64,000 nt of DNA from Brevibacillus brevis. Its GTDB lineage: Bacteria > Bacillota > Bacilli > Brevibacillales > Brevibacillaceae. The DNA is taken from contig NZ_CP030117.1 of the NCBI RefSeq assembly GCF_001039275.2, positions 5,125,501 to 5,189,500 of the forward strand. Reading direction: 5' to 3'. Both the position numbers and the translations under genes were made by a program. This document shows, piece by piece, positions 9,694 through 19,094 of this stretch. Every line of letters begins with the position of its first letter. Position 1 is the first letter of the stretch. Below the pieces are notes generated by a model. It was not told the DNA's origin and did no database searches. It saw only the letters and a program-made list of their open reading frames with translations.

Positions 9694-10707
9694 ATGTCAC
9701 TGATCGAAAAAGAGTTAACGCAGCCTCTTTCATTATGTGATCAAAAGGGCCGCTTACTTCCCGAAGCAATTGGCTGGTCCCGGTATCCGTTGCATGACTG
9801 CCAATTTAGCGGGCATTGGCTTCGCCGGAAAAAATGGAATTTTTGGTTTATCACCGCGCCTGAATGTGCAATGTCGATTGCGATGGTCAATCTGGATTAC
9901 GCTGGCATTGTCTTTGTCCATTTTATTGATCTAACGACAGGGGAAACGGCGGACAGTGCCGTAACGGTTCCTTTTGGTGCAGGGATTCGACTGGGTGCCA
10001 CTGTAGATGAACCTTGCCATTTTACGAGTCGCAAGCTCTCTGTCTCCTTTCAGCCCGGAGCCAGTGGAACGAGCGTAGAAGCGACTGCTATTTGTCCCGG
10101 CGATAAAACTCTTTCGCTCGACATCGTGATTGATCCGCCATCCGAGTCCTTAAATGTCGTCATTCCGTGGAGTGCGGAGCGCTTTCAGTTCACTTCAAAG
10201 CAAACGGCGCGGCCTGTGCACGGCACCATTGCCTATAACGGGAAAACCTATTTACTCGATCCGCAGAATGCGTTTGCCAGTCTGGATTTTGGACGTGGCG
10301 TTTGGCCGTATCACACTCGCTGGAACTGGACGACCTGCTCTTTCCGTCACGCGGAGGGTGTCGCAGGCTTTAACTTTGGCAGGGGCTGGACGGACGGAAC
10401 GGGTATGACCGAAAATGGCTTGATGATCGATGGTGTCCTCTACAAGCTGAGTGAACAAATTCATTTTTCCTACGATCCTGACAACCGGATGCTCCCTTGG
10501 ACGCTTGCGAGTGAAGAATCGTCTGCGGTACGCCTTACCTTTACGCCGCTTTTTGCTCGAACCGAGCACAAAAATTTTGCATTGGTGCGAACCACTCTGC
10601 ATCAAGTAATCGGCCGATATGACGGGACGCTCTCGACACCTGATGGAAAAACAATTGCGGTGCAAAGCAAGATCGGAATCTGTGAAGAACAATCTGCCCG
10701 TTGGTAA
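9694..10707 (+). CDS. DUF2804 family protein
   Basis: 337 residues matching the DUF2804 family, whose members carry the patterns CDQKGRLLPEAIGWSRYP at the start, ALDFGRG-type motif (SLDFGRGVWPYHTRWNW) and GFNFGRGWTDGTGMTENG in the middle. The function of the family is not established. The start at 9694 is selected for the GGGAG eight bases upstream; the longer frame from 9586 lacks a ribosome binding site. The gene is a single unit closed by a strong two-way terminator. Confidence 0.8.
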   Translation: MSLIEKELTQPLSLCDQKGRLLPEAIGWSRYPLHDCQFSGHWLRRKKWNFWFITAPECAMSIAMVNLDYAGIVFVHFIDLTTGETADSAVTVPFGAGIRLGATVDEPCHFTSRKLSVSFQPGASGTSVEATAICPGDKTLSLDIVIDPPSESLNVVIPWSAERFQFTSKQTARPVHGTIAYNGKTYLLDPQNAFASLDFGRGVWPYHTRWNWTTCSFRHAEGVAGFNFGRGWTDGTGMTENGLMIDGVLYKLSEQIHFSYDPDNRMLPWTLASEESSAVRLTFTPLFARTEHKNFALVRTTLHQVIGRYDGTLSTPDGKTIAVQSKIGICEEQSARW

Positions 10708-10725
10708 ACAAGACCCGAGAAAACG

Positions 10726-10760
10726 AAAAAACCTTTGTCATGATGGGACAAAGGTTTTTT
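10726..10760. terminator. Bidirectional terminator
   Basis: A 14-bp perfect stem, AAAAAACCTTTGTC with GACAAAGGTTTTTT, gives a T-run on both strands. It serves the DUF2804 gene from the left and yunC from the right. Confidence 0.9.
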
Positions 10761-10783
10761 CTATAGGCAAACCATTTGTTTGT

Positions 10784-11086
10784 TTACAGCATTTTTACGA
10801 CAGCATCCCGTCCAATCATGCCAGCCGTAATCCCCTTCTCCTCCGCCGTCGTCGTCACAGACTCCAGCGGCGCATCCAGCAATTCCTGTATGGTCTTGAC
10901 CCCTACTGCACGACCGGCAAGAATTTCCCTCGCTGCCAACCTCTCGTTTAAGAGCCCCACATCCAGTGCTCCACACATGATGTAGCCATGATCGGTCGTT
11001 ACAGCCAATAGCGTCGTCTTGGGCAAACGAACGGTGACAGCAATTGCCGTCCCCTCCGGGAAGTGGATTGGCACTACCTCGACCAT
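10784..11086 (-). CDS. yunC: YunC (DUF1805) family protein
   Basis: 100 residues, the usual size of YunC, with the family pattern LAVTTDHGYIMCGALDVGLL in the first half. The structure of B. subtilis YunC is known but its function is not. The start at 11086 is taken for the AAAGGAGG seven bases upstream. It is the first of the conserved series yunC, small gene, yunD, yunE, yunF, although the series is read from high to low coordinates, so yunF is transcribed first. It ends just before a two-way terminator. Confidence 0.85.
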   Translation of the reverse strand: MVEVVPIHFPEGTAIAVTVRLPKTTLLAVTTDHGYIMCGALDVGLLNERLAAREILAGRAVGVKTIQELLDAPLESVTTTAEEKGITAGMIGRDAVVKML

Positions 11087-11185
11087 CAAGATTCCTCCTT
11101 TTTCTCTCCTGTCTGTTAGCGTTACCATCCTATGACGCTCAGAAGAAAAATGTGAGGTTTCCAAAGGTAGTTCCTAGATTTTAGT

Positions 11186-11425
11186 TTAATGCACGACGCT
11201 TGTCGGAAAGTGCTCATCCTCCATCGCGACTTTTCGTTTCATGACTTCAATCATATACGTCGCGAGCATGTGAAACAGCTCTTCCCCGTCCATTTCCTCG
11301 ACCAAGTCCAGTAAATCATCCCGAGACTGCTCCGCGAGAATGCCGACGACAACCGCTGTAATATCCTCTTCATCGCCATTAAAATGTCCTCTGTACAGCT
11401 CGTATACTTCATCAATGAAGCGCAT
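11186..11425 (-). CDS. Small acidic protein, DUF6154-like
   Basis: 79 residues beginning MRFIDEVYELYRGHFNGDEE and rich in Glu and Asp, predicted all-helical. The length and start resemble the DUF6154 proteins found beside yunD in bacilli; I recall the family but cannot confirm it here. The start at 11425 is chosen for the GGGAGG upstream; the longer frame to 11512 runs into yunD. It lies between yunD and yunC on the same strand and is probably co-transcribed with them. Confidence 0.6.
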   Translation of the reverse strand: MRFIDEVYELYRGHFNGDEEDITAVVVGILAEQSRDDLLDLVEEMDGEELFHMLATYMIEVMKRKVAMEDEHFPTSVVH

Positions 11426-11472
11426 CGCTCGTCTCCTCCCGTTTTTCGATAGCATTCCCGAAAAACCGGTCT

Positions 11473-12927
11473 CTACGATTGGTTTTTTGACGTTGACGAT
11501 ATCTTTTCCCAACGTGGCCGAAACGCGTTTTGTAGCATCTGTTGGTCCTGTATCGTGGTGGCGAGCACTTCCCGCAGCATCTCGGGCAAGAAAAACGTAA
11601 CCTCACTGCCGAGCAGCAAATCGGGAAACATGCGATTGTACATAAACATGTCGATCGTCCCAACTCGATACAGACGCTCGCGATCAAGCGGTTGCCCGTT
11701 GACTTCAATCTGGATAATTTGCGGCTGGTCATCGTCACTGTAGCGGATGTGCAATCCGTCCACACACATCCAGCCTTCTATTTTTCCGCGAAAACCGTAC
11801 CCTCGCAGCTCCCGATGAACCATTTCCGGTTGAATAGCTTGCTCCAGGACAGTAGTGAGCTGCGCGCCTGTAATCGTGACCGCACAGGCATTGATCGGGT
11901 GGGGCATACTGTGCAACAAATCGGCAAAAGACAAGCTGCCTCGAGGCAGATCAGCAAGCAACAGTCCTCCATTTGCCATGCCGATCTCAGCCCCCGTCCA
12001 TTTGCGAATACTTGCTGCAATGAAGGAACCATAGGGGGTCTCCTCCGTCCAGCCGATGTGCATGTCTTGCTCCAATTGAACAATCGGCTGAAACAAACGA
12101 TTCTCTGCCCATACTTTTTCACTCTCAATGAACTGGCTCAATGTTTCGTCTGACTGGTACTGTTCCGTCTGAAAAAGCTCTGCTTGCATATCTATAATCC
12201 TTTTATGCTTCCCGTCCCAGACGAGTTCTACATGACCCACATACTCGCCAAATCGTCCAGCTTGTGTGATCAAGGTGCCTCCCATTCGTTCTCCATGGGG
12301 CAGTGTCCGGTGAGAGTGTCCACCCAAAATGATATCTAGCCCATCGACTTCACTAGCCAGCACACAATCTGTCTGATAACCGAGATGCGATAGCAAAATG
12401 ACAACATCCACAGACGAGCGAAGCGCCGCAATCTGCTCACGCAAAATCGGGATTGGCTCCTTGATCTCCCATCCCATACTTTGATAGGAGGGGCCAAAGG
12501 GAATTGTCATTCCCAAAATCGCTAGCCGCAGCTCGCCTACGGTATGAATGGCGTATGGTACTGCCCAAGACGGGACTGAATGTGTTGTTGGCTCAAACAG
12601 ATTGCCCGTAATGATCGTGGAGTGTGCATCTGTGTACAGTTCATTCAACTTGTCTTTTGGGAGTGTGATGCCTTCGTTGTTTCCAATCGTCGCGTATTGA
12701 ATCCCGCTTCGGTTCATGATCTCGACGTTTGTTTTCCCAAAGCTCGCTTCCGATCGGATATCCATTCGATCCATATGGTCTCCAATATCGACCGTCAGCA
12801 CATGCTCTCCCCTGCCCTCCCACTCTTCTCGGTGCATGCTCAGGCAGGTTGCAATTCGCGGCATCGTATCAAAATGGCTGTGCAAGTCATTCGTGTGCAA
12901 AATGTGTAAGGTACAGGTGTCTGCCAC
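11473..12927 (-). CDS. yunD: YunD-type metallophosphoesterase / 5'-nucleotidase
   Basis: 484 residues with a GTG start behind GGGAGGGG. The N-terminal metallophosphoesterase domain has TNDLHSHF (12-19), GDHMD (49-53), IGNNEG (81-86), LLSHLG and GGHSHR. The C-terminal half is the 5'-nucleotidase C domain that binds the nucleotide. The usual GNHE/D motif reads GNNE, so the catalytic histidine position is asparagine; this may be a subfamily trait. No signal peptide is present, so it acts in the cytoplasm, unlike secreted UshA-type enzymes. It lies between yunE and the small gene. Confidence 0.85.
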   Translation of the reverse strand: MADTCTLHILHTNDLHSHFDTMPRIATCLSMHREEWEGRGEHVLTVDIGDHMDRMDIRSEASFGKTNVEIMNRSGIQYATIGNNEGITLPKDKLNELYTDAHSTIITGNLFEPTTHSVPSWAVPYAIHTVGELRLAILGMTIPFGPSYQSMGWEIKEPIPILREQIAALRSSVDVVILLSHLGYQTDCVLASEVDGLDIILGGHSHRTLPHGERMGGTLITQAGRFGEYVGHVELVWDGKHKRIIDMQAELFQTEQYQSDETLSQFIESEKVWAENRLFQPIVQLEQDMHIGWTEETPYGSFIAASIRKWTGAEIGMANGGLLLADLPRGSLSFADLLHSMPHPINACAVTITGAQLTTVLEQAIQPEMVHRELRGYGFRGKIEGWMCVDGLHIRYSDDDQPQIIQIEVNGQPLDRERLYRVGTIDMFMYNRMFPDLLLGSEVTFFLPEMLREVLATTIQDQQMLQNAFRPRWEKISSTSKNQS

Positions 12928-12951
12928 GACTTTCCCCTCCCTCTCGTCTCA

Positions 12952-13776
12952 TTATCCAAAAATCGCTTCTCCGATCATTTGTATGGCAATTCCCAATATC
13001 AGAACACGCAAGAACAGCACGATAGTGCGCCCCTTCATTTTACTGGCAATAATTGCCCCAAGCTTTCCACCCGCCCAAGCTCCTGGCGCGAGCATCGCTG
13101 CATACAGCCAGTGTACGTTGTCGTGGAAGATATTCGTGATTGATCCAACCACCGCTGATAAAAAGATGACCAGCATGGACGTAGCCGTGGCAATGTGTGG
13201 CGGGAAGCGAAATAATATCATCATGGCTGGAACCATCAGGATTCCGCCTCCCACGCCAAATAGCGACGAGGTTATCCCGACAAAGAAGGCAATCGTAATG
13301 ACGGACCATTTGCTATACCCGTACACATATTCATTTCCTTCGTTGTCGATGAAGTGGCGTTGGACTTCCCACTTAATGCTGCGTGGCTTGATTTTGTCTT
13401 TGACCATCAATACGACGAACATGCAGAGCTGAAACAAGCCAAACAGCAGCGAAAAGCCCTCCACTGCTAGTAATGTATTAAGATACACGCCCACAATAGC
13501 ACCTGGGGCACTCCCGATAAAAAAGAGCAGGGCACTCTGCTTATCTACTTTGTTTTGCTTGAGATAAGAAAGAGAGGAAGAAAGCGCGGTTACCGCAATC
13601 ACGATCAGCGAAGTCGCCGCTGCTACTTGCGGGTTCATCGATCCAGGCATGTACCCGTTCGCAAAATACAGCAGAGCAGGCACGAAGAATATTCCGCCAC
13701 CCAGACCCGCGATGCTGCCAATGACGCCAGCCACGACTCCGATGATGACAAACAAGATGGCAATTGCTACAAGCAT
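12952..13776 (-). CDS. yunE: TauE/SafE-family permease (YunE)
   Basis: 274 residues with about eight hydrophobic segments and the repeated glycine-rich motifs GSIAGLGGGIFFVPALL and SSLFGVGGGILMVPAMM, one per half, that mark the TauE/SafE sulfite or organosulfur exporter family. The ATG follows AGAAGGGG. It sits between yunF and yunD in the same order as in B. subtilis. The substrate is not known. Confidence 0.87.
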   Translation of the reverse strand: MLVAIAILFVIIGVVAGVIGSIAGLGGGIFFVPALLYFANGYMPGSMNPQVAAATSLIVIAVTALSSSLSYLKQNKVDKQSALLFFIGSAPGAIVGVYLNTLLAVEGFSLLFGLFQLCMFVVLMVKDKIKPRSIKWEVQRHFIDNEGNEYVYGYSKWSVITIAFFVGITSSLFGVGGGILMVPAMMILFRFPPHIATATSMLVIFLSAVVGSITNIFHDNVHWLYAAMLAPGAWAGGKLGAIIASKMKGRTIVLFLRVLILGIAIQMIGEAIFG

Positions 13777-13795
13777 GAACTCCCCTTCTTTCTTG

Positions 13796-14653
13796 CTACG
13801 TGGAGAACAGGTCCATCTGACGAGGATTCAGACCAGTAGGTGCAAGGCCAAGCATCTCCGAAAATTGCTTCGCATTCGCTGCTGCATCTCCTCCAGAGTT
13901 ATTGTTGAACAAAATGCAGACTTCATCCGCTTCCCGTTCGAGCAGTCTGATGTGTTCAACCCACTCTGCAAGCTCTGTCTCACTGTATCGATATAAATAA
14001 CGGACATCTCGCCAATTTTGCCCCTCTCCGGGATCACGCCAGCCCGCTTTGTTGCGCCCATGAAAGCGGACCAACGCCAAGGATGGCTTCGTCACGGCAG
14101 GAACAATCGGGACCGAGCCTTTTCCGACTTGTGGTTCATCACATACGACATGTGTCGCTTCTATCTTGTGCAAGAAATCCAGCGTTCGCTCCGAATACCG
14201 TGATTCAAACCAACTTTGATGGCGAAACTCCACCGCAAACGGATACGCCTGCATGGCTTGGCGACAAGCGGTCACATACTGGACATGCTCTCGCGTACAA
14301 TCAAACCACGGCGGAAACTGAAACAGCAATGCTTTGAGCTTGCCAGCCTCTACGACCGGCTGAATGCTCTCTTCGAACTGACGAAACAATTCCCGTCTGC
14401 TTCCCGAACTCTCCCCGCGTTGATGCCCTGTCATCCCCTGATGCGGCTTGACAATAAAACCAAATCGATCAGGTGTATCCTTCACCCACGATTCGTAATT
14501 GCGCTGTGGTAAAATAGCGTAAAAAGAACTATCCACCTCTACAATTGGAAAGTGGCTGGCATATACCGACAGCTTGTCTCGATTGCGTACACCTTGTACG
14601 TACAATTCGTGCTGATCGCCCCAGCCGCAAACTCCCACTTGTATCGTAGTCAT
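13796..14653 (-). CDS. yunF: DUF72 family protein (YunF)
   Basis: 285 residues of the DUF72 TIM-barrel family: the start QVGVCGWGDQHELY, then VEVDSSFYAILPQRNYESW, FIVKPHQGMTGH and near the end VCILFNNNSGGDAAANA are the conserved strands. The activity of the family is unknown. The ATG follows GGAGGTTAGCAATCG. This is the first gene of the yunF-E-D cluster as transcribed; a divergent JAMM protease gene starts 53 bases away, so the two promoters share that gap. Confidence 0.85.
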   Translation of the reverse strand: MTTIQVGVCGWGDQHELYVQGVRNRDKLSVYASHFPIVEVDSSFYAILPQRNYESWVKDTPDRFGFIVKPHQGMTGHQRGESSGSRRELFRQFEESIQPVVEAGKLKALLFQFPPWFDCTREHVQYVTACRQAMQAYPFAVEFRHQSWFESRYSERTLDFLHKIEATHVVCDEPQVGKGSVPIVPAVTKPSLALVRFHGRNKAGWRDPGEGQNWRDVRYLYRYSETELAEWVEHIRLLEREADEVCILFNNNSGGDAAANAKQFSEMLGLAPTGLNPRQMDLFST

Positions 14654-14705
14654 CGATTGCTAACCTCCAAATCATGGCCGAATAGAGTAGAAGGACGGAA
14701 TCGAA

Positions 14706-15212
14706 ATGAAAAATCCCGCTTGGTTAGGTGAACCCTTTGCGATTAAGGATAACAAAATATTCCTGACGAAAAAAGTAGCGAAACGCCTCCTGGCCGAAGC
14801 ACAAGAGGCGTTTCCTTATGAGTATTCAGCGTTGCTCGCAGGTCGTGAAGCAACGATTACAGCCTGTGTACCGATGCCCGTCTCACCCGACAAGCACGTG
14901 TTCGCTTGGGATGGGAAAACGTTTCTTCAAGCCTTGCAGCACATCCGCAAGCACAATCTTCAATGGTTTGGGGTCTTGCATACACACCCCCATACGCCGC
15001 CAATCCCTTCTGCACGAGACATAGCTGGCTGGCATTATCCCACGCTCAGCTATTGGATTGTGGGACTCGCATCCGCACAGCCAGAATGGTGTGTCTATCA
15101 ATGGGTACGGAATGAAAATAACGCCTCATTCGAAGCACGCGACTACATACTGACAGAAGCGGCTTGTGACGATGAGGAAGCTATTGGTTCTTCTGCTCCA
15201 AAAAACTCTTGA
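14706..15212 (+). CDS. JAMM-type metalloprotease (Mov34/MPN/PAD-1)
   Basis: 168 residues with a complete JAMM zinc site: Glu39 in the first strand-helix (PYEYSALLAG), His92 and His94 in LHTHPHTPP, Ser102 and Asp105 in IPSARDIAG, with the canonical H-x-H-x7-S-x2-D spacing. Bacterial relatives (M67 family) remove sulfur-carrier or peptide tails, but no ThiS- or MoaD-like partner is nearby, so the substrate is open. The last 70 bases overlap the 3' end of the aspartokinase gene on the other strand. Confidence 0.8.
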   Translation: MKNPAWLGEPFAIKDNKIFLTKKVAKRLLAEAQEAFPYEYSALLAGREATITACVPMPVSPDKHVFAWDGKTFLQALQHIRKHNLQWFGVLHTHPHTPPIPSARDIAGWHYPTLSYWIVGLASAQPEWCVYQWVRNENNASFEARDYILTEAACDDEEAIGSSAPKNS

Positions 15213-16546
15213 TACAAAGCAATCACAGCACGATCTGCCTCTTCGGCTTTTACACCGAACATCATGCTTACTTCCGATGACCCCTGATTGATCATTTCCA
15301 GATTGATTTTCGCAGCAGCCAACGCAGCAGTGGCTCTCGCTGTTGTCCCCACAGACTGACGCATGCCCTCCCCGACAATCATGACGAGTGCAAGACTATG
15401 CTGAACAGCGACATCATCAGCGCACAGCTCTCGGCGGATGCGTTCCACAATCCGCTCTTCCATCTCTTCCGTGAGATCGCGCTCACGCAGAATGACAGAA
15501 ATGTTATCAATTCCAGATGGAGTATGCTCATACGAAAGCTCTTCCTCCTCCAGAATTTGCAGCAGCTTGCGACCAAAACCAATTTCGCGGTTCATCAAAT
15601 ACTTGCTGACGTAAATGCTGCAAAAGCCGCCGTCACTTGCAATCCCCGACACTCTGTTTGTAGCAGATCCTCTCTCGGCTACAATCATCGTACCAGGCGC
15701 AGACGGATTGTTCGTATTCTTGATGCATACGGGTATATCTGCTTGATACGCGGGAATCAATGCTTCCTCATGGAACACACTAAAACCGGAATAGGACAGC
15801 TCCCTCATCTCCCGGTACGTAATCTCTGTCACCTTTTTCGGATCGGCAATCAGGTTCGGATTGACCACATACACAGAATCGACATCGGTAAAATTCTCGT
15901 AGACCTCTGCCTGAACCGACGCAGCCAAAATCGATCCCGTAATATCCGAGCCACCTCGTGAAAAAGTAACCAGATCACCAGCACGCGAATAGCCGAAGAA
16001 ACCAGGGAAAATCACAATTCCCTCCCGCTCTCGCAATGTCGCCAATTTGGCATACGCTTCAGGGAGGATATGGGCATTGCTTGCTTCATCCGTAACCAGC
16101 ATTCCTGCATCCTTTGGATTGATGTAGGTCGCCACCTCGCCCAAGCTCTGCAAATAACGAGCGACAACTTTGGCGCATGTATCCTCTCCCGCAGCTTTGA
16201 CCGCATCCATGAATCTTTCCTTGGACAAACTTGCCTTGTTTGCGAGAACCTCCCCAAGCTCTGCTTCAATCGCTTGACCAATCTCGGCAGAAAGCCCGAG
16301 ACCTGCCACAATCTCCTGATAGCGCAAAAATATTGCTTGTTTCGCTTCCTCTGTAGGCTCCCCAGCCAAATATCGCTCCGCATATGCGATTAACAAATCA
16401 GTAACCTTCGTGTCTTCCTTGTGCCGTTTCCCAGGTGCTGATACAACAATGAATCGTCTGTCCCGATCCGCCAAAACAATTTGGCATACTTTTTTTATTT
16501 GCTCGGCATTCGCCAGTGATGTTCCCCCAAATTTTGCTACCTTCAT
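15143..16546 (-). CDS. Aspartate kinase
   Basis: 467 residues beginning MKVAKFGGTSLANAEQI, the kinase signature KxGGT at the start. The kinase domain fills about 1-300 (SRGGSDITGSILAA at about 205), followed by two ACT domains at about 310-460 that normally bind lysine or threonine. The length and the FTDVDSVYVVNPNLI segment fit the single-chain aspartokinase III type (YclM of B. subtilis). It makes aspartyl phosphate, the first step to lysine, threonine and methionine. GGAGG precedes the start at 16546. I see no lysine riboswitch in the short upstream gap. Confidence 0.88.
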   Translation of the reverse strand: MKVAKFGGTSLANAEQIKKVCQIVLADRDRRFIVVSAPGKRHKEDTKVTDLLIAYAERYLAGEPTEEAKQAIFLRYQEIVAGLGLSAEIGQAIEAELGEVLANKASLSKERFMDAVKAAGEDTCAKVVARYLQSLGEVATYINPKDAGMLVTDEASNAHILPEAYAKLATLREREGIVIFPGFFGYSRAGDLVTFSRGGSDITGSILAASVQAEVYENFTDVDSVYVVNPNLIADPKKVTEITYREMRELSYSGFSVFHEEALIPAYQADIPVCIKNTNNPSAPGTMIVAERGSATNRVSGIASDGGFCSIYVSKYLMNREIGFGRKLLQILEEEELSYEHTPSGIDNISVILRERDLTEEMEERIVERIRRELCADDVAVQHSLALVMIVGEGMRQSVGTTARATAALAAAKINLEMINQGSSEVSMMFGVKAEEADRAVIALYQEFFGAEEPIASSSSQAASVSM

Positions 16547-16734
16547 GATCGATTCCTCCATCTAACTCTCACGTTTTCTGCTTTTATTAGCTTAATTTAT
16601 CCGCACAAAAAGAACAACTGTCTTTTCCACAAGGACACACAGGAATAATCATCAAGATTTGTCGCATAGTAACGGAGAGTACATCAATAGGTATAGCTAC
16701 CTAGCAGGAAAGTCTCTGGTAACGAGGTGAACGA

Positions 16735-17487
16735 ATGAAAAAACACATCCTCTTTTTCCCACTTTTGCTCGCTGTCATTCTTGCTCCTTCCTTCAGCGAG
16801 ACGGCCAATGCAATAAGGGAAAAAAATCGCGAGTATTACGAAACAAGAGGAGATATCGTTTGGGAAGTGCCGACAGAGAGCAAGGTGATTGCCCTTACCT
16901 TTGACGATGGTCCTGATCAGGTATACACTCCTCAGATCGCAGCGCTGCTGAAGCAATATCAAGCGAAATCTACCTTTTTTGTCGTAGGCAATCGTGTGAC
17001 CCAGTACCCGGGAATCGTCAAATCTCTCGTGAATGATCAACATGAGATTGCCAATCACACTTACAGTCATCCGGATATTCGAAAGCTGTCAGCGAATCGA
17101 CTGTTAGAAGAGGTGCAAAAAACGCAGGAAACGATTTATTCGGCAACAGGGGTTCGTCCCACCCTCTTTCGTCCTCCGGGGGGATATTATAACGAGACCG
17201 TCGTCGATACTGCCAAGAAAGCCGGCTTTTTGGTGATCATGTGGTCGTGGCATCAAGACACACGTGATTGGAGCGATCCCGGTATAAAAAAAATCGTCAA
17301 CAAGGTTTTGAACAACGCGCGGAATGGAGACATTGTGCTATTTCACGATTACGGAGGCAATCGCAGACAGACCGTAAAAGCTCTCGAGCAAATATTGCCT
17401 GAACTGAAAAATAGAGGGTATAAATTCGTAACGGTCAGCGAATTGTTGAGAGGATATGGACGTGCGAAGCAAGTAGACTATCCTTGA
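16735..17487 (+). CDS. Secreted polysaccharide deacetylase (NodB domain)
   Basis: 250 residues with a signal peptide (ILFFPLLLAVILAP). The NodB domain has the metal-binding motif TFDDGPD (55-61), histidines 108 and 112 in NHTYSH, RPPGGYYN (146-153), DTRDW and LFHDYGG, so catalytic residues are complete. The likely substrate is N-acetylated cell-wall glycan; PdaA/PdaB-like enzymes act on spore cortex peptidoglycan, but the specific role is not determined. The ATG follows GAGGTGAACG. A strong terminator closes the unit. A paralogue is encoded at 55027-55728. Confidence 0.85.
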   Translation: MKKHILFFPLLLAVILAPSFSETANAIREKNREYYETRGDIVWEVPTESKVIALTFDDGPDQVYTPQIAALLKQYQAKSTFFVVGNRVTQYPGIVKSLVNDQHEIANHTYSHPDIRKLSANRLLEEVQKTQETIYSATGVRPTLFRPPGGYYNETVVDTAKKAGFLVIMWSWHQDTRDWSDPGIKKIVNKVLNNARNGDIVLFHDYGGNRRQTVKALEQILPELKNRGYKFVTVSELLRGYGRAKQVDYP

Positions 17488-17503
17488 TTTTCTTTCATTA
17501 AAA

Positions 17504-17531
17504 AAGTGCCCCTCGCTAAAAAGGGGCACTT
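17504..17531. terminator. Terminator between deacetylase and flotillin genes
   Basis: A perfect 10-bp stem AAGTGCCCCT / AGGGGCACTT with an 8-base loop lies between two converging genes. Weak T-runs flank it on both sides. Confidence 0.8.
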
Positions 17532-17549
17532 CTCCTCTGAGTGATTTCA

Positions 17550-19094
17550 TTATTTGTTTTCGTTCTCCAAAATAGAATCCGTCTCTACCTGAACTTTTAC
17601 GGGTACAGGCTGTTGCTGTGTGGGTACAGTACCACCCTTTTGCATAAAGTCTGCGATCATCTTATTCATATCCAAACCGGACACGTCTTTCAGCATTTCT
17701 GGCAGTTGGGCCATCAGCTTCGTAACATTCCCGCTCAGACGGTTGACGCCATCTCCCTGACCGCCTCCTGCATCCACGATTGTTACCTTGTCGATCGCCT
17801 TCATTGGCTCAGCAATTTTCTCAGCCAGCTCAGGGAGCATTTTCGCAATAATATCGAGTACAGCCGCATGACCGAATTTTTCAAATGCTTCAGCCAGCTT
17901 CTCTTTCCCTTCTGCCTCGGCTTCGAGCTTGAGTCGCGTGACTTCTGCCTCCGCGCTACCACGAGCTTTTTCAGCTTCGGCAATCGCCAAGCCTTCCAGA
18001 CGCTTCTGCTCAGCATTTGCTTTTGCTTCCGCTTCAATGCGGTACTTGATCGCGTCTGCTTCTCTCAGCTTCTTCGCTTTTTCCGCTTCTGCCGCCTGTT
18101 CCACAGAGTAACGGTCGGCGTCGGCCTTTTTCTTCACTTCCGCATCATATTGCTTTTCGCGGCGAAGAATTTCTTTTTCCTCCAGCTCGATTTCCTTCTG
18201 CTTGCGGACGAGATCGATCTTCATCTCTTCTTCTGTAACCTGCTGCTTGGCGACAGCTTCTTGTAGCTTGTAGGCTTGGTCTGCACTCGCCTTTGCTTTG
18301 TCCTGCTCTTGCTTAAACGCCGCTACCTTCAGCTCTTTTTCCTTTTCTGCTTCGGCAATGTTCGTTTCCTTCAGTAGCTCTGCCTTGCGCGCCTCTTCCT
18401 CTGCCTGCGCCTGCTTGATCCGCGCTTCTTTGTCCGCATCAGCCTGTGAGATGGTCGCATCGCGCTTCACTGCAGCGATTTGCGGTATTCCAAGAGCAGC
18501 TAAATAGCCGTTTTTGTCCCGGACATCCTTGATCGTGAAGCTGACGACGGACAGCCCCATTTTTTTCAAATCCTTCGTCGCTACCGCTTGCACCTCTTGT
18601 GCAAATCGCTCACGGTTCTTGTAAATTTCCTCCACGGTCATACTGCCGAGGATTGCCCGCAAATAGCCTTCGAGTACTTCCTGTGCTTCTCCGCGCAGTG
18701 CCTCGTCACTCTTGCCCATAAATTGCTCGGATGCGGTCGCGATATCTTCAATGGAACCGCCTACCTTGATGATTGCTACGCCATCTGCCATGACAGGAAC
18801 GCCCTGCTCGGTATATACCTCAGGAGTCGATACGTCCAGCTTATGAGACAGAAGACTCAGAAAGTTTGCTTGTTGAAAAATAGGGAGGATAAATGCGCCG
18901 CCTCCGCGGACGATCTTCATCTTGCGTCCGGATTCGTCACTGAGTACGTTTTTCGAGCCAAGATAGCTACCTGTTACGATCATTGCTTCATCTGCACCCA
19001 CTGTTTTGTAACGGGCCCAAAAGGCAATGCCCAAAACGAGAAAGACTGCGACGACCACACCAACTATCGTCAAAATACCGGGTTCTAACATCAT
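17550..19094 (-). CDS. yuaG: Flotillin-like membrane scaffold protein
   Basis: 514 residues. The N-terminal hydrophobic segment (about 7-26) anchors the protein, followed by an SPFH/PHB domain (about 30-210) and a long Glu/Ala/Lys coiled coil (about 215-400) with EAEAKANAEQK-type repeats, then a Gly-rich link and Gln/Pro tail. This is FloT (YuaG), which organises functional membrane microdomains and membrane fluidity. The start overlaps the stop of the upstream NfeD gene by four bases. The pair is controlled by a sigma-W-type promoter upstream of the NfeD gene. Confidence 0.9.
   Translation of the reverse strand: MMLEPGILTIVGVVVAVFLVLGIAFWARYKTVGADEAMIVTGSYLGSKNVLSDESGRKMKIVRGGGAFILPIFQQANFLSLLSHKLDVSTPEVYTEQGVPVMADGVAIIKVGGSIEDIATASEQFMGKSDEALRGEAQEVLEGYLRAILGSMTVEEIYKNRERFAQEVQAVATKDLKKMGLSVVSFTIKDVRDKNGYLAALGIPQIAAVKRDATISQADADKEARIKQAQAEEEARKAELLKETNIAEAEKEKELKVAAFKQEQDKAKASADQAYKLQEAVAKQQVTEEEMKIDLVRKQKEIELEEKEILRREKQYDAEVKKKADADRYSVEQAAEAEKAKKLREADAIKYRIEAEAKANAEQKRLEGLAIAEAEKARGSAEAEVTRLKLEAEAEGKEKLAEAFEKFGHAAVLDIIAKMLPELAEKIAEPMKAIDKVTIVDAGGGQGDGVNRLSGNVTKLMAQLPEMLKDVSGLDMNKMIADFMQKGGTVPTQQQPVPVKVQVETDSILENENK

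Noticed and set aside
16547-16734. Lysine riboswitch in front of aspartokinase
   Set aside because: The gap is short and shared with a divergent gene, and I could not find the conserved lysine-box stems.
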